This document shows positions 25,392-37,483 of a DNA stretch of 64,000 bases, in pieces. Under the pieces are notes generated by a model. It made no database searches. It had not been told where the DNA came from and saw nothing but the letters and a program-made list of their open reading frames with translations. Origin of the DNA: Strongyloides papillosus (Eukaryota > Nematoda > Chromadorea > Rhabditida > Strongyloididae); the NCBI GenBank assembly GCA_005656395.1, contig SRSI01000020.1:801230-865229 (forward strand), given 5' to 3'. Position 1 is the stretch's first letter, and each line of letters opens with the position of its first letter. The translations under genes were made by a program, and so were the position numbers.

Positions 25392-25798
25392 AAGAAATTA
25401 GTATTCATTTCTTCATATCAATCAATTGTTTGTACATTTTTTTGTTAGAAATAGCATAGTTTTTAATAAATATTTCCTATCCATCTCTTGAATGGATTGT
25501 CTTTTGCAACTTTGGTTGTACGTTTTGTGTTGATGAAACGTTTCCACATATTCCTTGAACTTCTATTTTTTGAATGCTTTTTTTGGAGAATACTCGGGTT
25601 TTTAAAAAGAAAAACGAATTTAATGTTATTAAGATCATTTAGAGTAAAGAATTTTCGTATTATTTAAATGAATATATATATTATTTGTATATTTTATCAA
25701 TAAATTTATTTTAGTGTTTATTTATTATTTGGGTTGTAAGTATCCCATAGTACTTTTAGAAATTTTTTATAAATTGTTTCCTCTATTTCTAAAGGATT
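25392..25798. other. Intergenic stretch
   Basis: Between the THAP and LAMTOR2 genes on the same strand. Nothing recognised. At about 400 nt it is longer than a typical operon spacer. Confidence 0.55.
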
Positions 25799-26176
25799 AT
25801 GTTGCGTACAAGACAATTAAATAAATTTATGAATATGATAGTTGGACCAGAAATTCAGGGTGCATATCTTTATACAGAAGAGGGTAATTGTCATGCAAAA
25901 GTTGGCCCAAAAGCCGATAATGTTTCTGCAGCTGTTTGTTCCTCACTTGCATCATCAATTTTCGAAGCATTTGAAAGAACAATATCACGTGAGAATCTTA
26001 AAGAATTTCAGTTAGAATGCGAAGATACAGTGATTTTGGCAACACAGATTCTTAATTTTATTTTGGTAATACAAGGACAACCAAATGCTCCAATCGGTTT
26101 GGTACGCTCTAAATTACATGCGTTTGCAGAAAAACTTAAGGAACCTTTGTCTTATGTAATTCTCAAAGATCAATAA
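25799..26176 (+). CDS. lmtr-2: LAMTOR2 / p14, Ragulator subunit
   Basis: Single-exon, 125 aa, the same length as human LAMTOR2. It starts MLRTRQLNKFMNM, like the MLRPKALTQVL start of the human protein. A roadblock/LC7 fold runs throughout: GAYLYTEEGNCHAKVG, the helix around VSAAVCSSLASSIFEAFE, and the C-terminal helix KLHAFAEKLKEPLSYV. Ragulator sits on the lysosome membrane and anchors Rag GTPases so that mTORC1 responds to amino acids. Other roadblock proteins (dynein light chains) are shorter, about 96 aa. Confidence 0.88.
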   Translation: MLRTRQLNKFMNMIVGPEIQGAYLYTEEGNCHAKVGPKADNVSAAVCSSLASSIFEAFERTISRENLKEFQLECEDTVILATQILNFILVIQGQPNAPIGLVRSKLHAFAEKLKEPLSYVILKDQ

Positions 26177-29100
26177 GATATTTAAATTGTATGAAATTTT
26201 TTTGTATAGATACACTGTAAAATATTTTATCTTAAATTAAACAAATATTTTAGAATGATCTGTTATAACTTAAGGGGTAGAAGTGCTATGACACTAACCA
26301 ATTATAATTGTTAAATATCATCACCTCATTTTGTACCTTAGTAGTATTCGTAACAGACAACAGATAAAATAAAAAAAACTTGTTTAATTTGTGTACAATT
26401 ATCACATGATGATGGAGCCGGGTAAATTATAGTATTAAAATGATGTTGAAAAATCAAATATCATATTATTTTTGAATAACAATGTTTAAATATTGTATTT
26501 TTTAATATAGTCTATTAGATAATAAGTTTTCTTTTGTCTACCTTTTCCTCATACTTTTATTACTGACAAAAGAAAAGGGAAATAGTTTTGTGGTTTTTTT
26601 TTGTTATTGCATAGATGATCAAGTTTCTCGAATCCGGTTTGATATTTTCTATTTCTCCGATTTAGTAGATGTTTCAAATTAATGATAATTGATATGAATG
26701 GAGGTATTACTTTACCTGTCTCGGTCATATCGGCATTTTCTAATACTATTTTAGTTAGATGTGCATATTTGGTGATTCATTGATGTTTATCGTGTCATTG
26801 TAATGCATGTTATATGTAACATGTATTATGACGGGTTGTGAAAAGATAGTGATTATTATTGCATGACTGATTCCTGTAAAAAGTAACGCATATGTTCATT
26901 AAGTAATATTTAAAATTCCTTTTCAGCTCAAAAATAGCTCATTCTCATTAAATATCTTTATTAACTTGTTTTTTTTTCTACTTTACTCCTTTATAATGAG
27001 TATCACGAAAAATTATAATTGTTTGATGTATGTGTCTGTCGTCCCAGTGAGCTCACAATCTTATTTTCTTTTTTTTGTGTTTTCTGTAAATAATAAAGGA
27101 AAAAGAGTAGTGATTGGAAGTATAAAATAATTAAGAAGTGGGTAGATTAAATACTAGATTAGTAATGTTTTGTTAGTAGAAAGTTATGTTAATTCAATTC
27201 GGTATTTGTAAACAAAATAAAGAAAAATTCCAAACACATTCTTGTTGTTATTTAAATTCCTCTTTTATACGATTTTTAATCATTATCAATTTTTAATTCG
27301 AAAGACATCACATAAACATATCTTAAGACATCTTATTATTTATTTTTTATTCTATTCCAATTACTGGTAATTAATATAGTAAAAATGTTTATTACAACAC
27401 ATTCCAATGTTTTGTAAAATGAATTATACAATACTTAAAATACAGTGTTGATTATTTTAATGCCTTTGTATTTAATATACATCTATGTAAACAAAATTAT
27501 TAATTTTCCAAGTTATAGGCTTTGTTATACAATTATAGTAATATTTATAATCTAAATGACACCAAAAATCATTATATTTTTGATAGTTAAAAAAGTAGAA
27601 ATATTTTTACTGTTTCATTTTTTTTAAACTTATTAGTTTGTTTAATTTCCGTTTTTGAAATTAGTATTGATTTATATATTTACTAAAAAGAGGATACTCA
27701 AGATTGGTAATCAAAATATTTATTTTGCTGTTATATTTGCCTTTAAAATGATGTATTATTTTTATTTCTAAGTCTCACCTTTATTTTTCAAAATGAAATT
27801 TTGATATCATTTCAAAAGGGAAGCATTAAATTATTTTTGACAAATTAAATATATATTTTATTACAATTACTAATATTGTAATTGTGTTTTTATAGTAAAT
27901 TTCTGGCTAACTTAAAGATGTATTGTAATAATATTTTGTACGTTTTCTTCCGCTTTCTATAAAAACATGAAGTTATGCATTTCCTAAAATTCAATTGGTT
28001 ACATAATATAATATTACTTTTACCTTTCATTTTTTCCTACTTTTAATTTTAATAAACTTGTTTAACTCGATTTTAGTGTAAATATTTGATAATTCTTGTG
28101 TTGTTATAATTGTTTTATAATGAAATTTTTGAAAAGATAAATATAACATCTTTAAAATATTGTTTCATTTCTGATTTTTAACAATACATTCATTTGTACT
28201 TTTTTTAAAAAAAGTTTATCTAATTATTATGATAAATTTAATGTTATTGTAGTATTTTTATTGCCCTTAAAATAACTATACTTATTTTGTTTGATTTTTG
28301 AATTTTAGTTGTTATAATGATATATTGTTTTCAATCCCTTAGAGATTCTTATTGATGTTTAAACGTATACTTGGATAAAGACTCTTTTCATTATTTTAAT
28401 AACTTTTAGTTTATCAAAATAGTTAAAGATTATATATGGACCAAAGTAAAATTATTAATATATTTTAATAAATATATTTATTTATTTATTTAACAAAGTT
28501 AATGTTTTTACTATGAATCCCATAGATATATTTTTTTATGGATATCTTATATTGTTATCAACAGCCAAAAATATCTTTGACAACTTTTTATTTCATATAA
28601 AATTTTAATTAACACGAAAACAAATATTAGTATTTATCACGACATATTTACTTTCTTGTTGTTTATTTTATTAAAAATTACAAAATAAAAAATAATTTTT
28701 AATATCTTATACTCATTCTTTCATATTTTCACATGAAATTCTAATTTTTCACATTACATTTAAGTTATTGTTAACGTAATTTTTCTTAAAATAAAAGCAT
28801 AGAAAACATTTACAAATCAAAAGTGCGAAGTTTCATTTTATTATAACTATTCCATAAATAGAATCATTTTTGATGTATTACAATACAATAATAACGTAAA
28901 ACAAATTCTAAATTACATCATATATAACTCCTAAAGGGCATTCTCATTATAATTATTTTAGTTTTAAATAAAATGAGCATAAATAATTTTTTATATCGTC
29001 ATCATTATATAGTATTAGTATAAAAACGTTTATCGTAAATAAACTAATTTATATTTCATTATTCTTTTATTTCAATATTAAATATAATTTTTTATAGGAA

Positions 29101-29373
29101 CTTTCTTATCAATTATATGATTCATTGTATTATTTTCCCTACCTTTTATTTTATCAGTATTACTTTATGTTGTATAGTTTTCCCATAAAAAGTTTAATAT
29201 AACAATAAATGAAACGTGTAAAAAACTATCTTTTATAATGTCTATTAATAATTTTAATTATTTAGGTATACAGGTAGACGAAGAAGGAGGATCAAAAATC
29301 AGTACTTAAAGTAAAGATTTTTAAAATTATTCAACTATTATAGTATTACAAATCATTGTTGTAATTTTTAATT
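26177..29373. other. 3.2-kb non-coding region
   Basis: No credible genes. One compact inverted repeat at 26794-26832 (own entry). Otherwise A+T-rich DNA between LAMTOR2 and the small Ser-rich gene. Confidence 0.55.
26794..26832 (+). repeat. Short hairpin-forming inverted repeat
   Basis: Arms GTCAT...AATGCATGTTA and TAACATGTATTATGAC pair over 16 positions, with one G-U and a 3-nt bulge, around the 4-nt loop TATG. It is isolated from any gene. The loop is too small for a typical microRNA precursor. Role unknown. Confidence 0.4.
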
Positions 29374-29782
29374 ATGTCTAAGAAAAAATTTTTCTCTAAA
29401 ATTGTTAAACTTCTTAAGAAAGACAGTATGTTAATAGTATTTTTTAATATTTATATAAATTAATTTTTAAGATGACAGTAATAAGTTAGAAAAACTCAGA
29501 GTAGCAAGACACAAAAGACAAAGAGCTCCAAGTGCTTTGTCAGATCAACTATATAATTATGAACCAATGCCAACAATTTATGAAGCTGATGAGTATGATA
29601 CAATTTCGGTTGATTCAGCTACCTTTGATGAATCATTTGATTCAGGAAGAAGAGATTCAACATTTTCTACTTCATATGGAAGTGATAGTGGTCATAGTTC
29701 TATTAGTAGTACTTCAATAAAATCCACAAAATGTCCTAATAGTGATGTACAATTTAAAAAATATCAAAGCAGTAACTGTTAG
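29374..29782 (+). CDS. Small Ser-rich basic protein, unrecognised
   Basis: Two exons, 29374-29425 and 29472-29782, with a 46-nt phase-1 intron; 120 aa. The N-terminal 45 residues are strongly basic (MSKKKFFSKIVKLLKKD, RHKRQRAPS). The middle is acidic with Tyr/Asp (YEPMPTIYEADEYDT). The C-terminal third is Ser/Gly-rich (SFDSGRRDSTFSTSYGSD). No signal peptide. The exon join and codon pattern support a real gene; no family is recognised. Confidence 0.6.
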
Positions 29783-30513
29783 TTTAAGTAAGACATGCTC
29801 ATCAATCATAAAGTCATCATCGTTCCCTAACGTCATTCAACAATCTGTGATATTTTAAAAAAAAGGAAAAAAACACAAACTTCTCTTTAAAATTTAAAGA
29901 ATTGTACTATTTTTTATCCAAAAAATATTACAAATTTGTATGGATTCCCTTTAGAAAATTTAAACTATACGATATTTACATTTCTGAAGCTTTAAAAAAT
30001 GGAAAAGACAAAACAACAAAAGAATGCTTTGCCTTGAAAATTCGTGCAATCAGGCAATTATTTTTCAACATTTTCATCCATAATATTTTTTAAAATATTT
30101 CACATGATTTCGAAGATAAAAGGAACTATGTAATATTTGAAACTTTCCTTTAACAAACGATAACGTTTATTAACATTTTTATTTTTACACACATATTTTG
30201 TTCAAAAATTACCTTTCATTCCATATCTGTGAAGCAATTGTGAATACATTATGTATATTTACTTATTTATTTTCTATGTGTAAAAATAAAAAGTTTTATC
30301 AGTAAAAATTTTTAATCACTTTAAATTATATATTTTGACAATTGGTTGTTTGAATGAATAGTAGAAAATGGTAATAAAAAATTCAATGATCATTGATATA
30401 TATTTTAATAATTATGGTTATTTATCATGGGATTTACTTAAGATTAACAAGTCATATGTCTTGTGATTGTCATTGAGTAAAATTATTATTATAATAATAA
30501 TTAAAGAATTTTT
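29783..30513. other. Intergenic stretch
   Basis: Between the converging small Ser-rich gene and IFT81. An open frame at 29902-30093 has no coding features and is taken as chance. Confidence 0.55.
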
Positions 30514-32644
30514 TCAATAATGTTTTTCTAATGAAGATAATTTTGAGTCAAAAATAGCTTGAATACCTTTCCACATTTCAACTTGATCAATTGAATGCTC
30601 TTGTTTCCTAAGATCAGTCTAACTCTTTTGTTACTACTTTGAATTCTTCTTCTATTGTTTTTTGTTCATTTTCTAAAGATGGTAAAAGTAAATTATTTTC
30701 AGATTTATTAACATATTCCTCATGTCTTTCTACATTCTTTGATTCTTCTTGTATCTCAGATATTATTTTTTGAAGCATGCCTTCAAACTTATTAATTTCC
30801 ATTAAATCATTGTTGTTATTCCTTTCCTGTGAAATTTTTTTTATTTTATTAATTTTTTCATGAATACTTAGTAATTCATTATTTAACCCTTTGATTTTAT
30901 CATTCTTTTCTGTAATTTCATTTTTAATACCATTGATGAAATCTTTCAATTCATTAACATCACGACTTTTTACTTTTCCAGTTTTAGGTCTTTCATATCC
31001 TTTAGATTTTTCAGGATGTTTTAAAATTGTCTCTATTACTATCTCATTATTTTTTTCTTTTTCTTTCTTAACATCATTCCACTCTCGATCAAGAATAGCA
31101 AAGGTTCTTCCTAGAATACCAATTTCACGTTTTATATTATCTAAATTTGCTTTTCTTTTTTTATATTCAAAAGATTTATTTCTAAACTTTGAAATGTATT
31201 TTTTCATCTCACCACTACTAACAATTTCTTCGTCACCAGATTTTTTTTTTAATCTTTCTCTTTTTTCTTCCAACTCTCCTTCAAGTTCAGCGAGTTCTTC
31301 CCGTCTTTTTTGAAGAACTTCTGCTGTTACACTTTTTTTCCTAGTCATATTTGCAGCTTGATGTCTATATATTGATAATTTATCGTCATTTGCCTCATCT
31401 TTGTTGTCTCTTTCCAATGTTAAATTCATAATTTCAGTTATTTAAATTCTCAATATTATTATTCATCTGTAAAATATCTTCTTTAGTTATAGCTTTCATG
31501 TTGGCAATTTGTGTTAAATCACTAATAACTCTTTGTTTATTTTCTATTTCAGAATGTAACTTTTCTTTTAAGATATATGTATAACTATTTAATTCTTCTT
31601 CAAGTTCTTTTATCAGTTGAGATGGATCAAGATTATTAATATTATTTTCAATTTCACTAATATCTTTTTGAAGCCTCTTCTTTTTACCACTATAATTGGC
31701 AATAAATGTTTCTTGTTCTTGTTTCAATGCGCGATATTTTAATCCTTCATCTTTAGCCTCACGTAATTGCTTTGCTAATTCTAAATACTTTCCATAATTT
31801 TTTATATTCATAACTTTATTTTTAACTTTCTCAACTCTTCTACTTAATTGTTCTTTCTCTTGATTCATAGTATTTAGATCATTTTTGATATCTTGTATTA
31901 ACAAACTATCTCCTTTGACTTCTTTAACAGCTTTATGAATATCTTTGAATTGTTCCATAACGTCACTAACTTCATTTTCAAGTTTAATAATTTCATCGTC
32001 TCTAAATTCTGGAGGAACATTAACTTTTGTCAAGTATTGTGACAAATAAACACGTTCTTTAATTTTTTCTTCATTTGTAAAAATCCAATACAATATAGGA
32101 TATACAAAACCCTTTTCTCCCTCTATTATTCCAGTTCTCCATTCATGTCTTAAAAATATAATGTATTGAAAAAAGAACAATATTCATATAAAAATATATT
32201 ATTTATAAACACATTTATCTTAAAGAAATTATACTATTTTTAAACTTTTGCTTTTAGATGTAAAATCTTAACTACAAATTTCAAAAATGATAACATTTAT
32301 ACTATTTTTAAAAAATATTTTTAAACTAAAAATGGCAGAAAAGTGTTTATATTTAAAAATTTATAGGGGAATATGAAAAATAACAAAACTTACAATTCAT
32401 CTAAGTCTTTTGGAGCTTTAAATCGTATTAAACGTAAAATGTTAAAAATCCTTAGAGCTGTTTCTTCTGCAGATTCAGAACGGATATCAACAAAATTATT
32501 GTTTGTTATCCATTGTAAAACATCACTTAATAATTGAAGCAATTTATCATTTCTTAAACTATCCAAAGTTATTAGATTAAGATTTTTAGAAAAAGGTGGA
32601 TTATTAAGATAATTTACAAGTGTTCTGATATGCTCAACAGACAT
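30514..32644 (-). CDS. ift-81: IFT81, intraflagellar transport protein (two +1 frame breaks)
   Basis: Core IFT-B subunit that, with IFT74, carries tubulin into cilia. Exon 1 is 32394-32644 and exon 2 runs 30514-32148, over a 245-nt intron. The N-terminal calponin-homology-like domain is clear: SKNLNLITLDSLRNDKLLQLL, FVDIRSESAEETA, then EKGFVYPILYWIF and VNVPPEFRDDE. The rest is coiled coil with the family motif KLSIYRHQAANMTRKK. The reading frame is broken twice. A TGA at 31434-31436 and a TGA at 30614-30616 both require skipping one base, after which the frame aligns with IFT81 without a gap: EIMNLT after the first, and DLRKQEHSIDQVEMWKGIQ after the second, ending at 30514. The total is about 625 residues, near family length. 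An X-box lies upstream. The cause (recoding, pseudogene or sequence error) is open. Confidence 0.9.
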
Positions 32645-32725
32645 TTAATAAATATATAATGAAAATGGAAATAACGTGAATATTTCTTGGTATAAAATTT
32701 CTTTTTAAGATCAACATTCATTTTT

Positions 32726-32739
32726 GTTACCATAGTAAC
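32726..32739 (-). promoter_or_regulatory. X-box (RFX/DAF-19 site) of IFT81
   Basis: On the gene strand the 14-mer GTTACTATGGTAAC fits RYYNYY-WW-RRNRAC at every position and is almost palindromic. It ends 81 nt before the IFT81 ATG. Same function as the BBS8 X-box. Confidence 0.88.
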
Positions 32740-35574
32740 AAACTATTGTTTTCAACTACTAATTATTAGAAAATATATGATAAATGGAATATATATCATT
32801 TCAAAAATGTATTTTTACAATTTAATGAAGTGTTTTTTTAACAAAATTAAAAAGTTAGTTTTTCCTCTCAAGGTAATTCTAATCATATTTTTATATTTGA
32901 ACAAAAACAGAATTGAATTAAAGCAGTTAATAAAATAAATTCTTTTATTAATAATAAAAAGCTATAATAAACTACCATTTATTTCTATTTTGTTTTCAAA
33001 ATTTCTGCTTTAATTATGCGTGAATAACGATAAGTCTTTTATTTATTTGTTCACCTAAAATTTAATTTTGCTTCCATTAGAATTTTTTTCCTTTTTCTTT
33101 TAAAAAAATGTATATATCTTTTTATAAATTCTTAAAAAATCTAGTTACACAAATATAAAAAAAACTCTTAATGTTGTTATTATCCCTTGAGCGAAGTGGT
33201 TTAAAAGGAAGTTTTAAAAAATTCTTATTAACAGCAATGTCAAAATAAAGTTATGTTAAGAAGATTTAATGTATCCTGCAAATTCATCATCCATTAGAAA
33301 GAATCTTCCTCTTTTTTTGCAATTTATCTTTCTCTCTCAAACTAACTTCTGATAACAATTATAATTTTCCTCTTTAAAACAAACTTTGTTCTTGTTTACG
33401 GCTACTCTTTTTGTTATCAAAACAAATTCACTTCGTCAAAAACTTTATTTTTATAATTCTTTAAATACAAAAATAAATAATTTTTATATATCATTTTTAT
33501 AATATAGTAAATTTTTGAATTTTTAAATAACAATTTTTAAAATACGCTTTCGCGTTCCTTTCTCGCCTATTACTCTACTCAATAGAATAACTTTAAAAAT
33601 AGAAAAAAGTTTTTTCTTTATACAAGTGCAAAATTTTTTTAACTTAAAAAATTTTCCTTTTTAACTTTATTATTTCTATAAAACTTTGATACATATATAT
33701 ATAGTCATTTTAAAATACTTCAATTATAAAATACATTTTGCCACTTGAAATGAAAAAATTTTATTTATAAATTTTTATATTTAACTCTAAGACTAGAGAG
33801 AGTGCTTTAAAAAGTTTGTTTCTTGTCATATTCTTCAACTTGGATATTATTGGAAAGAGAGAGAGGAACAAATAATGGGAACAATATTGAGAAAAATAAG
33901 TAGTTTTCTTTTGTCTGTCCATTTGGGTGAATGATAAAAAGTTAGAATATATGTATATATAATATTGTGCAACTAGATTGATGTATTAGTTCATGTGGGG
34001 TTAGCCCTTCTATATATGAAAGTTTTCTAATTTTTTATTTAAAATTTGATAATATGATTACACTTTTTGACTATCATTTAACTTTTTCCTTTTGTTTAAA
34101 TTATCCTTTTCCTTTATTCTTTAACATATTACTATATGATGTAAGGAAATAAAACTAACAAATTTCGTAACTCATCTATAAAGCATAATTATAAAAAAAA
34201 ATATATTTATGTGACATTTCATTAATAATATCTCAATGATACTATTTGTAATAAAATAGTATGTATTTATTTTTAACTTCAAAAATATGTATTGAAGAAA
34301 AAACGAAGTGAAAAATATTGAAGTTGTCCTTTTGTTTAGTATCATAAATATGAGAGAAGAACATAAAATTGATAAATGTTCAGTATATGATCATCCTCCT
34401 TTTCGTACTTATTAAATTAAATACATCTCTCATTAAATATTTCTTCACTTACTATATAATATCAAAATAATATTTCTATAATTCATAACTCTTTCTCTCA
34501 CTCCATCATTTTAATTTCCCAACTTATCACTATTACACTGCTTTTTTTTTGTTCAAAATTGGCCCTCATCTCGATTATCTTAAAAATGATGACTTAATTT
34601 TGTCTAATTACATTATATCTCAATTTATATATTGTGTGTAAACAAAAATAACATAAATATGATTATTTTCTAACGGTATAAGAAAATGAAAAAGATAAAT
34701 AGATGATGACGAAGCACATTTATTTTTCTCATCTATTATTATCATCATCAAGATTCAGTATGTATAACTTCATTACAACAAGTATCATATTTTACTAACT
34801 ATATTCTCCATTACAAATGGTATTATTTTATCCTTAATCTTATTACACCAATTTTATATCCCTAAACGTATAATTTTTTAAAATTATTTTCTCCATAATA
34901 TTCCTCTCTTTTTGATTAATTAAAAGAGAAAGATGGAATTTTATTTCTTTTGAAATAGAATTTAATAATTGCTCTTTGTCTATTTCTTTTTTATCTACAT
35001 TCCCATCATAAAATAAAATATATATATATATATAATATGTATATATTTTCCTTAAAAATTCAATTTCTTTAAAAATAGAATTTTCCAATTCTTTTTTTTA
35101 TCTAGAATTACCCTTTAAATAGTTTTATAATTCTCAATTCACTTTATTTTTATTCATTATATTTAAAAATTAGTGAATGTAAAATAGATTCTTGAAAAAT
35201 ATATGTGCATATATTTTATCCATATATATTAAGCATATGGTGTAGCTTTTTTTCTAGATACACCTTTTATTTTATTCATATATTGAATAAAATATAGTAA
35301 TATTTTTATATTACAGTTATCAGTTTTATAATTTAATAGAAAATAAAATATCATTAAAATAAATGTATTTCTATGTAAAGTATATTATTTCGTATTTATC
35401 TTGTCTCGTCTTATCAATATTATAAAATATCATATTTTCTTCGTTAAAATAAGTTTCCTCCTCGAATGAGAAATTTTATTTCTAACAAACTTCAATTAAA
35501 GCTATTAATAAACATATATTTTCCCTTAATTTAACATGTTTATTTTTAATTTATTGTTGTTTTTTATAGAAGCC
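32740..35574. other. 2.8-kb non-coding region
   Basis: A+T-rich. Contains a (TA)n run near 35020-35033. The open frame at 34843-35088 spans this simple sequence and is not credible. A TTTTTATAG acceptor at 35561-35569, just before the next ATG, may be a trans-splice or 5'-UTR splice site. Confidence 0.55.
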
Positions 35575-36348
35575 ATGCCAATGCCAAGTACTGTACCAGT
35601 GTGGATATATGTAATTTTTAGAAAAAATCCTTCAAGTGGGCATGATAAGCTAGGAGTTAATGTATCTTCAGATGGACCAGTTTTCTGGAATCGTGAAGTT
35701 GCATATGTTTTTTGTTGTTCATGTCACTTTGATAAACATGAAGAAGAATTATTAAGATTATTTGATAGATATCAAACAAGAATTGAAAGAATTTGCCTCG
35801 TCGATAGGCCATTAGATTATCCTTTCATTCCAGACTCACTATTTACTTATATGGCAACTGTCTTGAGTAATCTTCAATTTATTTATCTCAGAGAACTTGA
35901 TTTAGAAAAAGTCAATAGAGGAACTGTCGAGAAATTATCTAGACATAAAAATTTAAAAAAACTTATTGTTCATGGCTGTAGAAATTATGATGTTTTTCAA
36001 GATTTTAAAGGGCTACCCCAACTTTTAGTTGTTAAAGGAGAAATTGTTGGTTTAAAAGCTATGCTAGGCGATATCTTTGATTTTGATACATCCAGTCCTA
36101 TTTCTACAAGTTCTAGTACCACAGATGCAACTGATGATGGAAAGAAAGAACCGGGAGAACTTGAAGAGATAGTTTCAGAGGCTGGGACTCCGGATGAGTT
36201 ATCAGAGTGCATTGATATAAAATTGCAAGTCTTCGTTCAACAAAATTACCGTACAAGATTAGTTAGAAAAATATTGGGTTGGTCTAAAAGTTCTGTCATA
36301 TTTTTTATAGTTCTTCTTTATCATCGAAAGAATATAATTGCATGTTAA
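35575..36348 (+). CDS. Unrecognised protein with mariner-derived C-terminus
   Basis: 257 aa from the ATG at 35575, which lies 5 nt after a splice acceptor. No signal peptide. It reads as a folded domain with leucine-rich-repeat-like spacing (LSNLQFIYLRELDLEKV, LSRHKNLKKLIVHGCRN, FKGLPQLLVVKGE). A Ser/Thr/acidic linker follows and then a basic stretch, YRTRLVRKI. The last 24 codons, from 36274, lie inside the left end of a mariner element. Without the insertion the frame would end after five other residues (FPIFL). The host part is therefore complete but has a foreign hydrophobic tail. F-box/FTH-type nematode proteins have similar repeats, but no F-box is seen. Function unknown. Confidence 0.65.
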   Translation: MPMPSTVPVWIYVIFRKNPSSGHDKLGVNVSSDGPVFWNREVAYVFCCSCHFDKHEEELLRLFDRYQTRIERICLVDRPLDYPFIPDSLFTYMATVLSNLQFIYLRELDLEKVNRGTVEKLSRHKNLKKLIVHGCRNYDVFQDFKGLPQLLVVKGEIVGLKAMLGDIFDFDTSSPISTSSSTTDATDDGKKEPGELEEIVSEAGTPDELSECIDIKLQVFVQQNYRTRLVRKILGWSKSSVIFFIVLLYHRKNIIAC

Positions 36349-37145
36349 AGAAAATTAAGTTATCTTAATAATTATATAGTACCACTTCTTAACTTTATAA
36401 TTTGTATAATCACAATTTGTTCTATTATCTGTGTTACATTTTTTTGCTAAAACGTGAATGTAATTAGGAACCATTTCTGATACTGTATTTTCAACAAGCT
36501 TAAACTAAGATATAACACAACTGAAGCTTCTATAATTCTATAATTTATGTGGACCATTGGGAGAAAGTGAAGTGATGTTTAAACCGTGTTTAAGTTTTTT
36601 ATAAAGTCTCGGAGTGGACAGATGAATCATGAAGATGAACCATACATTTGTATGGCATCTGTTTCTTACGGATATTTTTTTAAATTCTACCACATGCAAA
36701 ATATTTCTTATGACCGCTAATGAGATAAATTATCAAAATTTCAAAGCAAAGTTTCTTAAAAAAATCACAAAATTTTTAAAACTATTAGAAATTGTGTTTC
36801 AATATGACGAAGCATAACATTCGAAACTCCAGGAAGTCCAGATGAGTAAAGCTATGAAATTCTCAATCATCTAGCATATTCTCCAGATGTCTCTGCATCT
36901 AGCTATTATCTATTTGAAGTGTAGAAGCTTCAGTAAAGATGATAATGTAAATAATGACTTTTCTGAAACTTTCATCAATAAGATTAAGAAATTCTTCAAA
37001 TCTGGAGTAATTAAAATGCCCACTTAATGTATACAAGTTGTAAATTATAATGGATAATATATTACAAATTAGATAAATTTCTTATTAAAATTATAGCCTT
37101 CTAAAGTTTTTTTTAAAAAACGACAGAACTTTTGTACCAACCTAG
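36274..37145 (+). mobile_element. Decayed mariner-family transposon
   Basis: 872-bp element flanked by TA target duplications (36272-36273 and 37146-37147). Terminal inverted repeats of about 31 bp share GGTTGGT and AAAAGTTCTGTC, typical of mariner ends. The interior keeps fragments of transposase: around 36870-36920, HLAYSPDVSASSYYLFE matches the mariner YSPDLAPxDYxLF block, with the catalytic Asp replaced by Ser. A stop follows in TAG. At 872 bp against about 1.3 kb for intact elements, it has lost part of the gene and is inactive. Confidence 0.9.
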
Positions 37146-37147
37146 TA

Positions 37148-37483
37148 TTTCCTATCTTTCTATAACACATTTTCCAAGTTACCAAAAAATACATAATTGT
37201 TAAAATTCAAAACAACAATTCAAAACCATTTATTAAAAACATTCCTGTCTATATAATGAACTAATTTTTTTTTATTTCAACATAAAGTGAAATATGAATC
37301 ATTAATTCACCTCAATTACTTTTAAATTTTTAAAAGCAATTGCTTATTAAAAGTGAAGTCATTAACTATTCTTTTGAAAAAACTGTTATTTTCATTGAAA
37401 TCTGAATAGTTGTTTATACCAAAAATTTATAAAACATTTTAATATTAATATTTAAAAGTATGTTCAAAATAAATAAAATAATC
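37148..37483. other. Intergenic stretch
   Basis: Right flank of the mariner element up to the 3' end of the first methyltransferase. Nothing recognised. Confidence 0.55.

Noticed and set aside
26794..26832. MicroRNA precursor
   Set aside because: Stem is short and the loop is only 4 nt, unlike nematode pre-miRNAs.
30594..30640. A 30-nt GT-AG intron to bypass the second IFT81 break
   Set aside because: Too short, and its length is a multiple of three, so it would not restore the homologous frame.
34843..35088. Lys/Glu/Ile-rich open frame
   Set aside because: Crosses a TA simple repeat; composition is what random A+T-rich DNA gives.
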